A stretch of DNA of 64,000 bases from JAFIFT01 sp020051095 (GCF_964199965.1 NZ_CAXMZT010000003.1:248001-312000); one strand, 5' to 3'; positions 8,083-16,314 are shown, numbered from the stretch's first letter. A program made the numbers and translations. The notes: a model not told the origin generated them from the sequence alone.

Positions 8083-9474
8083 ATGAAAAAAATAGCCCTT
8101 TTCATTTATCTGCTGGCCAGTAGTTTTCTGCTCCATGCCGGTGCCGTCGAGAAATATTTTCAATATCATCAGCAACAACAAGCGCTACCACTTTTAAAAA
8201 GCACATCGGTGAAAACAGGGTATTTTGATCAATACATCGACCCAAAAAGGCCAAAGCTTGGAACCTTCAAACAACGCTACTATCTGGATGAGGTTTATGC
8301 CAAAGATGCCAATGCACCCGTGTTTTTTTATGTTTGCGGGGAAGCAGCCTGTTCCCAATCATCCCTATCCGGTGCTATTCGCTCCTATGCTAGGCGTTAT
8401 CAGGCTCGATTAATTGCACTTGAACATCGCTTTTATGGTAAAAGCCAGCCTTTCAATGACTTATCAACGAATCACCTTCGCTACTTAACCATTGAAAATG
8501 CCTTAGCCGATCTGGCATCGTTTCAAAAAGCCATGACCCAAAAACATGGCTGGTCAGGAAAATGGGTGAGTTTTGGGGGCTCATATCCTGGTTCGTTATC
8601 TGCTTATTATCGACTCCATTATCCCGATTTAGTGGTCGGTGCGATTGCATCCTCCGCACCCGTGCGAGCACAAGAATCCTTCCCCGAATACGATAAACAT
8701 GTTACCAAAGTAGCCGGACCTGAATGTGCTAAGGCGATGCGTAAAGTTGTTAAAATAATCGATAAAGCACAGACCAATAAACAAAAGTTTGCTGAAATAA
8801 AGGCAATGTTTTCGGCAAGCGATGTTGTCGATGATATCGATTTTATCTATTTAGTAGCAGATATCGGTGCAGGTGCCATTCAATATGGAATGCATGATGA
8901 ATTTTGCCATATGCTAACCTCTGGTGAAGACGAATTAACCGGTTATGCCCAATTCGCTAACATTTTATATAGCCGTTTTGGTGAAAATGCGGTTGATATG
9001 ACTGCACAAGCCGCTGAATCGGAGTCACTTGATAACAGCGCGGAAGGCATTGGCATGCGCCAATGGTTTTATCAGTCTTGCCTTGAATATGGTTATTGGC
9101 AGGTTGCCCACCCCGATCCGTCCCAATCAACCCGCTCAAAGCAAATTGACTTAGATTATCACCATCAAATCTGCTTTCGATTGTTTAATATGACGACTCC
9201 TGCTAAGGTTGATTTAACCAATGAGACCTTTTTTACTCCATTATTAAGCGAAGAGACCACACACCTTGTTTTCACCAATGGCAGTAATGACCCCTGGTCA
9301 ATGTTGTCCATTACCCCTGACAGCGAATGGGCGACAAATCCCAGTTTAATCTACGAACTGATCGAAGGATCCGCTCATTGCGATGACTTACATGCCCCAA
9401 GAAAAGCCGATAGCATCGCCCTTAAACTTGCCAGAGAGCGAACCAAAGCAGCGTTGGATCATTGGCTATATTAA
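8083..9474 (+). CDS. Secreted S28 family serine peptidase (prolyl carboxypeptidase-like)
   Basis: A 463-residue protein with an N-terminal signal peptide (MKKIALFIYLLASSFLLHAG, about 1-20). The S28 family signature is clear: ALEHRFYGKSQP, nucleophile S167 in GGSYPGS, and the downstream acid and base in FTNGSNDPWS (D403) and EGSAHCDD (H432). S28 enzymes cleave prolyl bonds (carboxypeptidase Pcp or dipeptidase DPP2); most characterised members are eukaryotic and lysosomal, though Legionella-type bacteria carry them. It is likely exported and acts on external or host peptides. ATG is preceded by an AAGGA ribosome-binding site. Confidence 0.9.
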   Translation: MKKIALFIYLLASSFLLHAGAVEKYFQYHQQQQALPLLKSTSVKTGYFDQYIDPKRPKLGTFKQRYYLDEVYAKDANAPVFFYVCGEAACSQSSLSGAIRSYARRYQARLIALEHRFYGKSQPFNDLSTNHLRYLTIENALADLASFQKAMTQKHGWSGKWVSFGGSYPGSLSAYYRLHYPDLVVGAIASSAPVRAQESFPEYDKHVTKVAGPECAKAMRKVVKIIDKAQTNKQKFAEIKAMFSASDVVDDIDFIYLVADIGAGAIQYGMHDEFCHMLTSGEDELTGYAQFANILYSRFGENAVDMTAQAAESESLDNSAEGIGMRQWFYQSCLEYGYWQVAHPDPSQSTRSKQIDLDYHHQICFRLFNMTTPAKVDLTNETFFTPLLSEETTHLVFTNGSNDPWSMLSITPDSEWATNPSLIYELIEGSAHCDDLHAPRKADSIALKLARERTKAALDHWLY

Positions 9475-9515
9475 ACATGCAAAATGAATTGAAAAATTTG
9501 TCTTGAATTAATTAA

Positions 9516-9572
9516 GTTGGTGCGTCTATCCCCCCTTTATATCACAAAGAAGTGGCTATATTACGCACCAAC
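9516..9572. repeat. Inverted repeat between convergent S28 and hsp20 genes
   Basis: GTTGGTGCGT at 9516-9525 is exactly inverted as ACGCACCAAC at 9563-9572 with a 37-bp loop. It lies between two convergent genes, so it could be a shared terminator-like hairpin or the remnant ends of a small element. No T-tract follows either arm. Confidence 0.5.
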
Positions 9573-9585
9573 AAGTTATTACGTT

Positions 9586-10161
9586 TTAAGCACTTTTCTT
9601 TAATGTGATAATTAGGTTTGTCCCCTTCATTTTTGTTGTCATCGATTTTTCATCATAGCCATTTGGTATTTGAAATGATTGAGTATGACTGCTATGTGAA
9701 TAACTGACACGCTTGCTATTATCTTCTTCGCGAGTGATTTTTTGTGTCACGTTGGAGCTTATTATCAACTGACCATTTTTTACTGATACATCGATTTTAT
9801 TGTCGGATTCTTTGGGCAGTTTTATTTTGTATACCAATTCATCTTTTCCTTCTTTTATTTGTATATTGTTAGAATTGGTGGAATTTAAATCGGGAAATCC
9901 TGTTGCAAGGCTATGTTGCATTTTCGAAAATTGGTGGTTCATTAATCGTTGCATAGCTTGATGCATCTTGTCGAATTCCTTAAAGATGTCGTTGTGCGAT
10001 TGAAAGAATGGATCATTATCAAAAGGGTCGATAATTGTTTTGTTTTTTTGTTTGATATTTGCTTGATCTGGAACTTTTGTATCTAATGTTGCAGCACTTG
10101 TATAGGGAACAATACAAACCCCTAGTAGGGTACTTAAAAATATTGCAATTATCTTGTTCAT
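9586..10161 (-). CDS. Exported Hsp20/alpha-crystallin-like small heat-shock protein
   Basis: A 191-residue protein with an N-terminal signal peptide (NKIIAIFLSTLLGVCIVPYTSAA) followed by a linker, a FKEFDKMHQAMQRLM helix typical of the N-terminal part of Hsp20 proteins, and a C-terminal alpha-crystallin domain (about residues 95-190; KIDVSVKNGQLIISS, SFQIPNGYDE, MKGTNLIITLKKS). I chose the ATG at 10161 because the GGAG site is 6 bases before it but abuts the upstream ATG at 10167. Cytosolic Hsp20 proteins lack a signal peptide, so this one probably works as a periplasmic holdase. Confidence 0.85.
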   Translation of the reverse strand: MNKIIAIFLSTLLGVCIVPYTSAATLDTKVPDQANIKQKNKTIIDPFDNDPFFQSHNDIFKEFDKMHQAMQRLMNHQFSKMQHSLATGFPDLNSTNSNNIQIKEGKDELVYKIKLPKESDNKIDVSVKNGQLIISSNVTQKITREEDNSKRVSYSHSSHTQSFQIPNGYDEKSMTTKMKGTNLIITLKKSA

Positions 10162-10255
10162 TGTCATCTCCTACAAGTAGAGGCGACTATTTCGCCTCTA
10201 TAATCACATGCCCCGACAATATTACATTTATCAAGGGCGCCAATAATTAACTATC

Positions 10256-10429
10256 TTAAGGATACAAAGCATTCCAAATGGCAAGCATTTCTTTAGGGTT
10301 TTGGTAAGCTTTAGACAGGCTGGTATTGCAATTTGAACAATAGATTGTGTAATAATTTGATGGAAATCCTGATTTTACTTTTTTTACATTCACATTTTTT
10401 CTACATGAAGGACAAGGATTAGCAATCAT
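10256..10429 (-). CDS. Small zinc-ribbon protein, Lar-like
   Basis: A 57-residue reading frame on the minus strand, with a perfect AAGGAG ribosome-binding site 6 bases before its ATG. Two cysteine pairs (CPSC near the start and CSNC around residue 31) form a zinc-ribbon, and the end EMLAIWNAL matches the A-x-x-WN motif of Lar-like (restriction alleviation) zinc-ribbon proteins, which are mainly phage or plasmid encoded. Function is not certain. It lies upstream of hsp20 in the same direction with a 94-bp gap. Confidence 0.72.
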   Translation of the reverse strand: MIANPCPSCRKNVNVKKVKSGFPSNYYTIYCSNCNTSLSKAYQNPKEMLAIWNALYP

Positions 10430-10656
10430 AATATCTCCTTTACTAACTCAATAATTACCAAAGTTTGTTCTACAAATAGATGAGCCGTTTTAATAAGAGG
10501 CTCAAACTTTTATTTAAGATCAATCATCAAAATTTCAAGACCTTTTATAAAAATTTTCGTTGTATCGGATAAAAAAGGAACTGAGCTAATACCCTTTATT
10601 CCGCATTACAAACCAGAATTTATCAACGAAATCATAGTAATAACCCATGAACGTCG

Positions 10657-10736
10657 CCCTCCGCATAAAGCGGAGGGTCCAGGAACTGAGGTGTTTTTAA
10701 TGGTAATGTCTATGGATCCTCTGCATAAAGCGGAGG
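10657..10736. repeat. Two copies of a GCGGAGG hairpin with ATAAA loop
   Basis: CCCTCCGC-ATAAA-GCGGAGGG (10657-10677) and CCTCTGC-ATAAA-GCGGAGG (10718-10736) share stem and loop, 61 bp apart. The second copy keeps pairing through a G-T wobble. The class is unknown; REP-like. Confidence 0.6.
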
Positions 10737-10802
10737 AAGACGGGAATAAGTCTTGAGCAAGATTGAATGGGGGTTATATTTTGTCAGGTTGAATTAAACA
10801 GG

Positions 10803-10940
10803 ACTTCTAAATAACTTCCCTCAATTTCCCCTCTCCCCGGAAATGGGGAGAGGGTGCCCGAAGGGCGGGAGAGGGGTTTTTGTAACAAAGGTATATCCTG
10901 ATGTGTGGCACCAAGTGCCTGAAATGCTTACGAAAAACCG
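10803..10940 (+). repeat. Composite ~130-bp interspersed repeat, copy 2
   Basis: Homologous to 7930-8060 in the same block order: an ACTTC-AAATAAC lead, palindromic core CCTCTCCCC/GGGGAGAGG, TGCCCGAAGGGCGG, and a tail CTGAAATGCTTACG. Its tail runs directly into the CTTACGAAAAAC segment shared with the MITE-like element at 382, and this ends at the 3' end of the AnkH-like gene. Confidence 0.7.
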
Positions 10941-10957
10941 CAAGTTCGAGGCCGTGG

Positions 10958-12373
10958 TTACAATTTATCCTTTAACCCCGTAGCAATGGGATTAATGCCG
11001 ATATTGGGGTTATAACCCAGATCATCTAAGATTTTGAGAAGATTATTTCCTTTTTTGGTTAACCGCTTAATGCAATAGTGTTCTAGATAACTCGTCAACA
11101 CATAACGAAAATCGCGGTGATGCAAAATGGGTAGAATTTTTTCGGCACGTTTCAAATCATTGGCATTTTCCGCATCACATGCTTGATATAAGACACCCGC
11201 AAGCATGGCCACAAGACTTGCTTTTCTTGCCTCATTAACATAGGAAAAACGGTAGATGGTCGCTTCAATGGCGCGGTCTTTATCCCAATCCATCCAAAAT
11301 TCATACAAGGATAATGCCTGTTGATAATCCACATATTCATTGGCCAACATGGATTGCATAACATAGGCAACGGGGATAATCCCTTGAATATTTGCCCAAG
11401 AACAGTTACCACTGATTTGAACACTCAATGGAATTTTTTCAATGGGTACTAACCCTAAAATATCGTTTATTTGACGGTGAAAAAAATGGCGTGGCTGCTT
11501 TTGCATCAGAAACGTTTCAATAAATTTGCCGGTCACTGCTTCCGGATGGTTCATGCGATAGATATTCACCGAACCTTCTTTTTTTGCATTTTCACCGCGG
11601 TCAATTTTCGCCCAATAAGGTCCAAGGCGAACAAACGCCATCGCATGCCCTCGGCTGGCTGCAGGCAATATCAACAATTCTTGATGACTGATTTGAGTGA
11701 GTATTTTGCGATGTTGCTCGTTGAGTTCCACCACATATTGTAAATTTAATAATTGCTGAGCCACCTCAAACGCACCGATCATTCTTTGAAAATAGGAAAA
11801 ATGGGATTTTAAATGCTTGGTTGCATAACTTTTAACAAATCGAATCAACGAGTCTTTGAGCAAATCCACGGTAAAACCCAGAATAAACCCCTCATAATCA
11901 ACTTGAACAAATTCCCCTTTGGCATTGACGATATCCACATCACCGCGCAATTCAAACCGATGCCCCAACAATTTCGCTTGAACATAGTCCAAAGCAAAAT
12001 CAAGATTTGCCCCCTGATGCAGCAGGTAGCGTTTTAAACTATCGCGATGACGCAAAATGGGGTAGACAAGGATGGGCATGCCACCTTGAGTATAACTATT
12101 CACATTGGCATGGTACTTCACCAATAGTTCAATCATTTCCTTATCTTCATTATCTACCGCCCAAAATAGAGCCGTGCGCCCAGTCACATCCGTTTTTTCA
12201 ATTTCGACATTGCGGCGCAAAAGTTTTTCAGCCACATCCGGCCTACGCGCAATAGCACATTCAATCAGGGGGGTAAAACCATATTCATCAATATCATCCA
12301 GCGACTCCCCTTCATTGAGGTAAGCCTCAAAATCGGGCATACGGCCGTTGATGATATCTTGGGCCAGCGTCAT
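10958..12373 (-). CDS. Ankyrin-repeat protein with papain-like cysteine-protease domain (AnkH-like putative effector)
   Basis: A 471-residue protein. Residues about 1-125 hold ankyrin repeats (YGFTPLIECAI, TGRTALFWAV, GGMPILVYPIL). The rest contains RGHAMAFVRLGPYWAKIDRG, placing H243 and D258, and ISGNCSWAN with C324, arranged like a His-Asp-Cys protease triad. This architecture recalls AnkH (LegA3) of Legionella, a Dot/Icm-secreted core effector, as I remember it; there is no signal peptide, which fits type IV secretion or cytosolic action. It starts 3 bp after a disordered 173-residue protein gene, in a run below asd. Protease activity and secretion are inferences. Confidence 0.75.
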   Translation of the reverse strand: MTLAQDIINGRMPDFEAYLNEGESLDDIDEYGFTPLIECAIARRPDVAEKLLRRNVEIEKTDVTGRTALFWAVDNEDKEMIELLVKYHANVNSYTQGGMPILVYPILRHRDSLKRYLLHQGANLDFALDYVQAKLLGHRFELRGDVDIVNAKGEFVQVDYEGFILGFTVDLLKDSLIRFVKSYATKHLKSHFSYFQRMIGAFEVAQQLLNLQYVVELNEQHRKILTQISHQELLILPAASRGHAMAFVRLGPYWAKIDRGENAKKEGSVNIYRMNHPEAVTGKFIETFLMQKQPRHFFHRQINDILGLVPIEKIPLSVQISGNCSWANIQGIIPVAYVMQSMLANEYVDYQQALSLYEFWMDWDKDRAIEATIYRFSYVNEARKASLVAMLAGVLYQACDAENANDLKRAEKILPILHHRDFRYVLTSYLEHYCIKRLTKKGNNLLKILDDLGYNPNIGINPIATGLKDKL

Positions 12374-12376
12374 GGA

Positions 12377-12898
12377 TTAGCCTCCTGGGCGTGGGGTAGG
12401 TGCAGAAGATGGTTGGTATTGAGGTGTATCAGTTAGCTCGTTTTTCAACTGCAATTGTTTTTGATGTTGCAACCGTTTGGCATTGTCGTATTCGCGCCTT
12501 GCATCTGAATTTAAGGGAGGTTCCGGATTATCGTTGATGGGAACGCCATCGTATGTTTGGCGATTAAGCAAAGGATGTTGGGGGATATCATTGAGCAGCT
12601 CACCTTCCGGCGTCATTTTGTCCTCTTCACGACGCTCTTTGACGTTCACTTTACCATAATGACCTTCGCCAGCCTGCTCCTGTGCCCTTCGATCCCATTC
12701 AACGCGCACACTATCCTCAGCCAACATCGAGGCTGATTGAGGTTCTGCGCTTATGTAAGAAGGTAATTTAGGCGGGTCAACACGGCCACCACGACCGCTT
12801 CGACTGCTACGACCACCCGTGTCATCACTCTCATCCAAGTCACGGGTGTTGCGCAAGCGCTGTAATCCTTTCCCCACCTTTTTAATTGTCTTTGCCAT
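12377..12898 (-). CDS. Disordered hydrophilic protein of unknown function
   Basis: A 173-residue protein with no recognised domain. It is rich in Arg, Gly, Ser, Pro, Gln and acidic residues, begins with a basic segment (MAKTIKKVGKGLQRLR), has a Gly/Arg/Ser-rich patch around residues 28-40, and ends Pro-rich. It lacks a signal peptide and membrane segments. No Shine-Dalgarno is visible; a TTGCTC-17-TATAAT promoter ends 7 bases before the ATG, suggesting a leaderless message. The 3-bp spacing to the AnkH-like gene suggests joint expression, so it may be a partner or a second effector, but that is a guess. Confidence 0.7.
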   Translation of the reverse strand: MAKTIKKVGKGLQRLRNTRDLDESDDTGGRSSRSGRGGRVDPPKLPSYISAEPQSASMLAEDSVRVEWDRRAQEQAGEGHYGKVNVKERREEDKMTPEGELLNDIPQHPLLNRQTYDGVPINDNPEPPLNSDARREYDNAKRLQHQKQLQLKNELTDTPQYQPSSAPTPRPGG

Positions 12899-12905
12899 AC
12901 TAATA

Positions 12906-12934
12906 ATTATAACTTATAAATATTTATTGAGCAA
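12906..12934 (-). promoter_or_regulatory. Promoter candidate inside asd end, for disordered protein / AnkH-like pair
   Basis: On the minus strand TTGCTC, 17 bases, then a perfect TATAAT. The -10 ends 7 bases before the ATG at 12898, so transcription would begin at or next to the start codon. The -35 lies within the last codons of asd. Confidence 0.45.
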
Positions 12935-13936
12935 AATTTCAGCAATTTGAACGGCATTGGTAGCCGCCCCTTTACGAATATTATCGGCGACTACCCATAA
13001 ATTCAAGCCATAGGGATCATCTAAATCTTGACGAATACGGCCAACAAATACATCATCTTGCCCTACCGCATCGGAAATAGCGGTGGGGTAGCGGACTTTT
13101 TTAAAATCATCCTTTACTGTCACGCCGGGTGCTTTGACCAGTAATTCTCGCGCTTCTTGTGGTGTGAGCGGTTGTTCAAAAGTCACATGAATGGCTTCTG
13201 AGTGGCCATAAAGAACCGGAACTCGCACTGTGGTTGGATTGACTTGAATGCTATCATCGTTAAAAATTTTCTTGGTTTCCCACACCATTTTCATTTCTTC
13301 TTTGGTATAACCATTGTCTTGAAACTCGTCAATATGCGGTAATGCATTGAAAGCGATTTGTTGGGCATACACTGAAGGCTTTACCGGCCGGCCATTTAAC
13401 AATTCGCCGCACTGATGCACCAATTCTTTGATACCCTTATTCCCTGAACCAGAGACCGACTGGTAGGTACTCACATGAATGTGACGTATTTTTGCCTTGT
13501 CATGCAGGGGCTTTAATGCAACCACCATTTGAATAGTCGAACAGTTTGGATTGGCAATAATATAGCGGGTGGTGAATAATTCGATCGCTTCGGGATTGAC
13601 TTCGGGAACCACGAGCGGGATTTCAGGATCGTTGCGAAAAAAAGAGGTGTTATCAATAACCACACAGCCATAGGAAGCCGCGATTGGTGCATATTTTTCA
13701 GAAACAGAAGAACCTGCTGAAAACAAAGCGATCTCAACGTTGGAAAAATCAAACTCCTCGATATCCTGCACCTCAATCGATTCATTTTTGAAATCAAGGA
13801 GTTGCCCTGCAGAGCGTGCACTAGCCACCGCATAGAGCTTATTAATAGGAAAATTGCGCTCAGCTAAGACTGTCAACATGGCTTCGCCTACTGCCCCAGT
13901 AGCACCAATGACTGCTATATTGGCTGTTCTTGTCAT
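12914..13936 (-). CDS. asd: Aspartate-semialdehyde dehydrogenase
   Basis: A 340-residue cytoplasmic enzyme reducing aspartyl phosphate to aspartate semialdehyde for lysine/diaminopimelate, threonine and methionine synthesis. It shows the N-terminal NADP-binding GATGAVGEAM, the active-site ANPNCST (C132), STYQSVSGSGNKG and a C-terminal LNLWVVADNIRKGAA. Length and motifs fit the Asd/Usg class widespread in bacteria. It follows aroC by 12 bp and precedes the disordered protein gene by 15 bp. Confidence 0.95.
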   Translation of the reverse strand: MTRTANIAVIGATGAVGEAMLTVLAERNFPINKLYAVASARSAGQLLDFKNESIEVQDIEEFDFSNVEIALFSAGSSVSEKYAPIAASYGCVVIDNTSFFRNDPEIPLVVPEVNPEAIELFTTRYIIANPNCSTIQMVVALKPLHDKAKIRHIHVSTYQSVSGSGNKGIKELVHQCGELLNGRPVKPSVYAQQIAFNALPHIDEFQDNGYTKEEMKMVWETKKIFNDDSIQVNPTTVRVPVLYGHSEAIHVTFEQPLTPQEARELLVKAPGVTVKDDFKKVRYPTAISDAVGQDDVFVGRIRQDLDDPYGLNLWVVADNIRKGAATNAVQIAEILLNKYL

Positions 13937-13948
13937 GATTAAAACCCC

Positions 13949-15013
13949 TCAAATTTTATTTATTTGTCCACGATAACGTAACCAGCAATCCATAATAACA
14001 ATGGCCATCATCGCTTCAGCAATGGGTACTGCGCGAATGCCCACACAAGGATCATGGCGTCCTTTAGTGACCACTTCGACTGCTTCCCCTCTTGTATTAA
14101 TCGATCGCCCCGGCGTCACAATGCTGGATGTTGGCTTTAATGCCATACTCACCACGAGCGGTTGCCCCGTGGTTATCCCGCCAAGCGTGCCGCCACAATG
14201 ATTGGTTAAAAACCCCTCTTTTGGCGTCATCTCATCCCGATGTTGGCTACCCCGTTGGGTAACACAATCAAAGCCATCGCCTATTTCAACTGCTTTAACG
14301 GCATTAATCGACATCATCGCTTGCGCCAACAAACTATCCATTTTATCAAAAACAGGCTCACCTAAACCCACCGGCACGCCATGGGCTTCCACGTTCACCC
14401 GCGCCCCGATGGAATCACCTTGGCGGCGTAGTTCATCGATACACTGCTCTAATTCTTGGACCTGAGTATCGTTGGGACAAAAGAAAGCATTATTATTAAT
14501 ATGGTCAACCTGATCGAATTTCAAGCTTATATTGCCCATTTGCTTTAAATAGCCAAAAATCTCAACCCCATGCTCTTTTAAATAAAGCCTGGCAATCGCC
14601 CCTGCCGCCACACGCGCCGCTGTTTCACGGGCTGAAGAGCGTCCACCGCCGCGATAATCGCGGATCCCGTATTTATGATGATAGGTAAAATCAGCATGCC
14701 CCGGTCGAAAAATATCCTTAATCGCCTCATAGTCCCGAGAGCGCTGGTCTTCATTTTCAATCAATAACATGATGGGTGTGCCGGTGGTTTTCCCTTCAAA
14801 CACACCACTTAATATTTTGACTTCATCCGACTCTCGTCGCTGGGTGGTATATTTTGATTGGCCCGGTTTACGTTTATCGAGAAACGGTTGAATGAGCGCT
14901 TCGGATAAGGTTAAGCCAGGCGGGCACCCATCGACAATACAACCAATTGCTGGCCCATGGCTTTCGCCAAAGGAGGTGATTGAAAAAGCGTTTCCAAAGC
15001 GGTTGCCACTCAT
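13949..15013 (-). CDS. aroC: Chorismate synthase
   Basis: A 354-residue FMN-dependent lyase that makes chorismate from EPSP, the last shikimate step. The conserved blocks are all visible: SFGESHGPAIGCIVDGCPPG at the N-terminus, the Arg-rich YRGGGRSSARETAARVAAGA, and the C-terminal NTRGEAVEV / RHDPCVGIRAVPIAEAM. The length is typical. It follows prmB by 8 bp; prmB-aroC adjacency is common in gammaproteobacteria. Confidence 0.97.
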   Translation of the reverse strand: MSGNRFGNAFSITSFGESHGPAIGCIVDGCPPGLTLSEALIQPFLDKRKPGQSKYTTQRRESDEVKILSGVFEGKTTGTPIMLLIENEDQRSRDYEAIKDIFRPGHADFTYHHKYGIRDYRGGGRSSARETAARVAAGAIARLYLKEHGVEIFGYLKQMGNISLKFDQVDHINNNAFFCPNDTQVQELEQCIDELRRQGDSIGARVNVEAHGVPVGLGEPVFDKMDSLLAQAMMSINAVKAVEIGDGFDCVTQRGSQHRDEMTPKEGFLTNHCGGTLGGITTGQPLVVSMALKPTSSIVTPGRSINTRGEAVEVVTKGRHDPCVGIRAVPIAEAMMAIVIMDCWLRYRGQINKI

Positions 15014-15021
15014 AGTGTCAC

Positions 15022-15930
15022 CTAAAAATATTGGTTTAATTGTTCCGCAGTCAAGAGAAAAATGCCTTGGCCGCCTCGTTCAAATTCAAGCCAGGTAAAG
15101 GGAAGATGGGGATATTTTTCAATTAGAATCGGTTCCGAATTTCCCACTTCGACCACTAAAATACCTTTTTCAGTCAGATAATGCTTGGCTTGTTGTAAGA
15201 TTTGCTCAACAATGGCTAACCCTTTTTCGTTAGCGCGCAATGCCATATCCGGTTCATGCCGGTATTCAATCGGCAACGTCTCCATTTCCTCGTCACTGAC
15301 ATAAGGCGGATTGGAAACAATCAAATTAAATCGCTCTGAGGGAATTTCAGACCATACATCCGACTGGAAGAAATTCACTTGGCTTTCTAAATGATGCTCT
15401 TTTCGATTACGAATAGCAACGTGTAATGCTTCTTCTGAAATATCAACCCCTGTGACACACGCATCGGGAAATGCATAGGCTAAAGCAATGGCAATACACC
15501 CTGAGCCGGTACATAAATCCAAGATATTATCCACCTCGAATGGATCCACCCATGGGGCAAAATGTTGTTCAATTAACTCCGCAATGGGCGAACGCGGTAT
15601 CAATACATGCTCATCAACATAAAAAGGCAACCCACAAAACCATGCTTTATTAATTAAATAGGCAACGGGGATACGATCATCAATACGTTTTGACAGTTGG
15701 GCGCATAAGTGCTGCTTTTCCGCAGCAGTTAGCCTCGCATCTAACAAACTGGCATCGGTGGTTAGGGGCAAGTTTAGTGAAGCCAACACTAACCATAACA
15801 AATCATCTTCAGGATTGTCCGTGCCATGGCCATAATACAGGTTTGCTTCGTAGGCTTTAGAAAGCGCGTAGCGATAAAAATCTTTAATCGTGTGAAAGTC
15901 TGAGCAGTCTTGGGATTGAATTAGTTTCAT
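15022..15930 (-). CDS. prmB: Ribosomal protein L3 glutamine methyltransferase
   Basis: A 302-residue SAM-dependent N5-glutamine methyltransferase. It carries the SAM site LDLCTGSGCIAIALA (137-151), the acidic GVDIS (161-165), and the NPPY motif (207-210) that positions the glutamine side chain. The EHVLIPRSPIAELI segment with PRSP and the placement before aroC favour PrmB (L3-specific) rather than PrmC (release-factor-specific). First gene of the prmB-aroC-asd run. Confidence 0.92.
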   Translation of the reverse strand: MKLIQSQDCSDFHTIKDFYRYALSKAYEANLYYGHGTDNPEDDLLWLVLASLNLPLTTDASLLDARLTAAEKQHLCAQLSKRIDDRIPVAYLINKAWFCGLPFYVDEHVLIPRSPIAELIEQHFAPWVDPFEVDNILDLCTGSGCIAIALAYAFPDACVTGVDISEEALHVAIRNRKEHHLESQVNFFQSDVWSEIPSERFNLIVSNPPYVSDEEMETLPIEYRHEPDMALRANEKGLAIVEQILQQAKHYLTEKGILVVEVGNSEPILIEKYPHLPFTWLEFERGGQGIFLLTAEQLNQYF

Positions 15931-16027
15931 AATAAAGAAAAAATTAAGGCAGTGTTGATATTTTAGCGTAATTTTGGGGAGATGTCGTTATTGTTGAGTT
16001 TTTGGGTATATACAGAACTAATGCAAT

Positions 16028-16308
16028 GCTCAACTTTCATGGAACAATACGGGCCCGGGCCCGTGGGCGAGCCCGAGCCCGGTTTTTAAACAATTCCAAG
16101 GCGCCCAAATTCTAAGGGAGGATTTCCTAATATTTTACTACCCATCATACCAACAGTATGCGCTAGTACTTTTCTTCATATATTAATCAAAACACTTTTA
16201 TGATGTTGACTAAAATGGCGAAAAAAGCAGATTAGATGGTGCTCGGACGGGCACGGGCTCGCTCACGGGCCCGGGCCCGGGCCCGTATTGTTCCTAGAGA
16301 AGTTGAGC
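16028..16308. repeat. GC-rich inverted-repeat element (MITE-like)
   Basis: A 281-bp unit bounded by GCTCAACT and AGTTGAGC. Inside each end lies GGAACAATACGGGCCCGGG (inverted at the right as CCCGGGCCCGTATTGTTCC), followed by runs of GGGCCC and GAGCCCG, giving arms of roughly 50 bp that can pair into a very stable cruciform. The interior is AT-rich with no gene. It sits directly against the mazF-like stop codon. The extreme GC of the arms contrasts sharply with the AT-rich surroundings. Confidence 0.75.
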
Positions 16309-16314
16309 AACACG

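Larger units (their letters stand above)
10441..10957. other. Gene-free stretch with hairpins and repeats
   Basis: No convincing gene. It holds a GAGCC/GGCTC hairpin around 10484-10505, two copies of a short hairpin with loop ATAAA (10657-10677 and 10718-10736), and a copy of the composite interspersed repeat near its right end. Confidence 0.6.

Noticed and set aside
10657..10736. Two-repeat CRISPR or riboswitch
   Set aside because: Only two short hairpins, no spacer or leader pattern, and no adjacent gene that a riboswitch would serve.
12377..12898. Toxin-antitoxin or chaperone assignment for the disordered protein
   Set aside because: No recognisable domain or fold; only the tight spacing to the AnkH-like gene supports any partnership.
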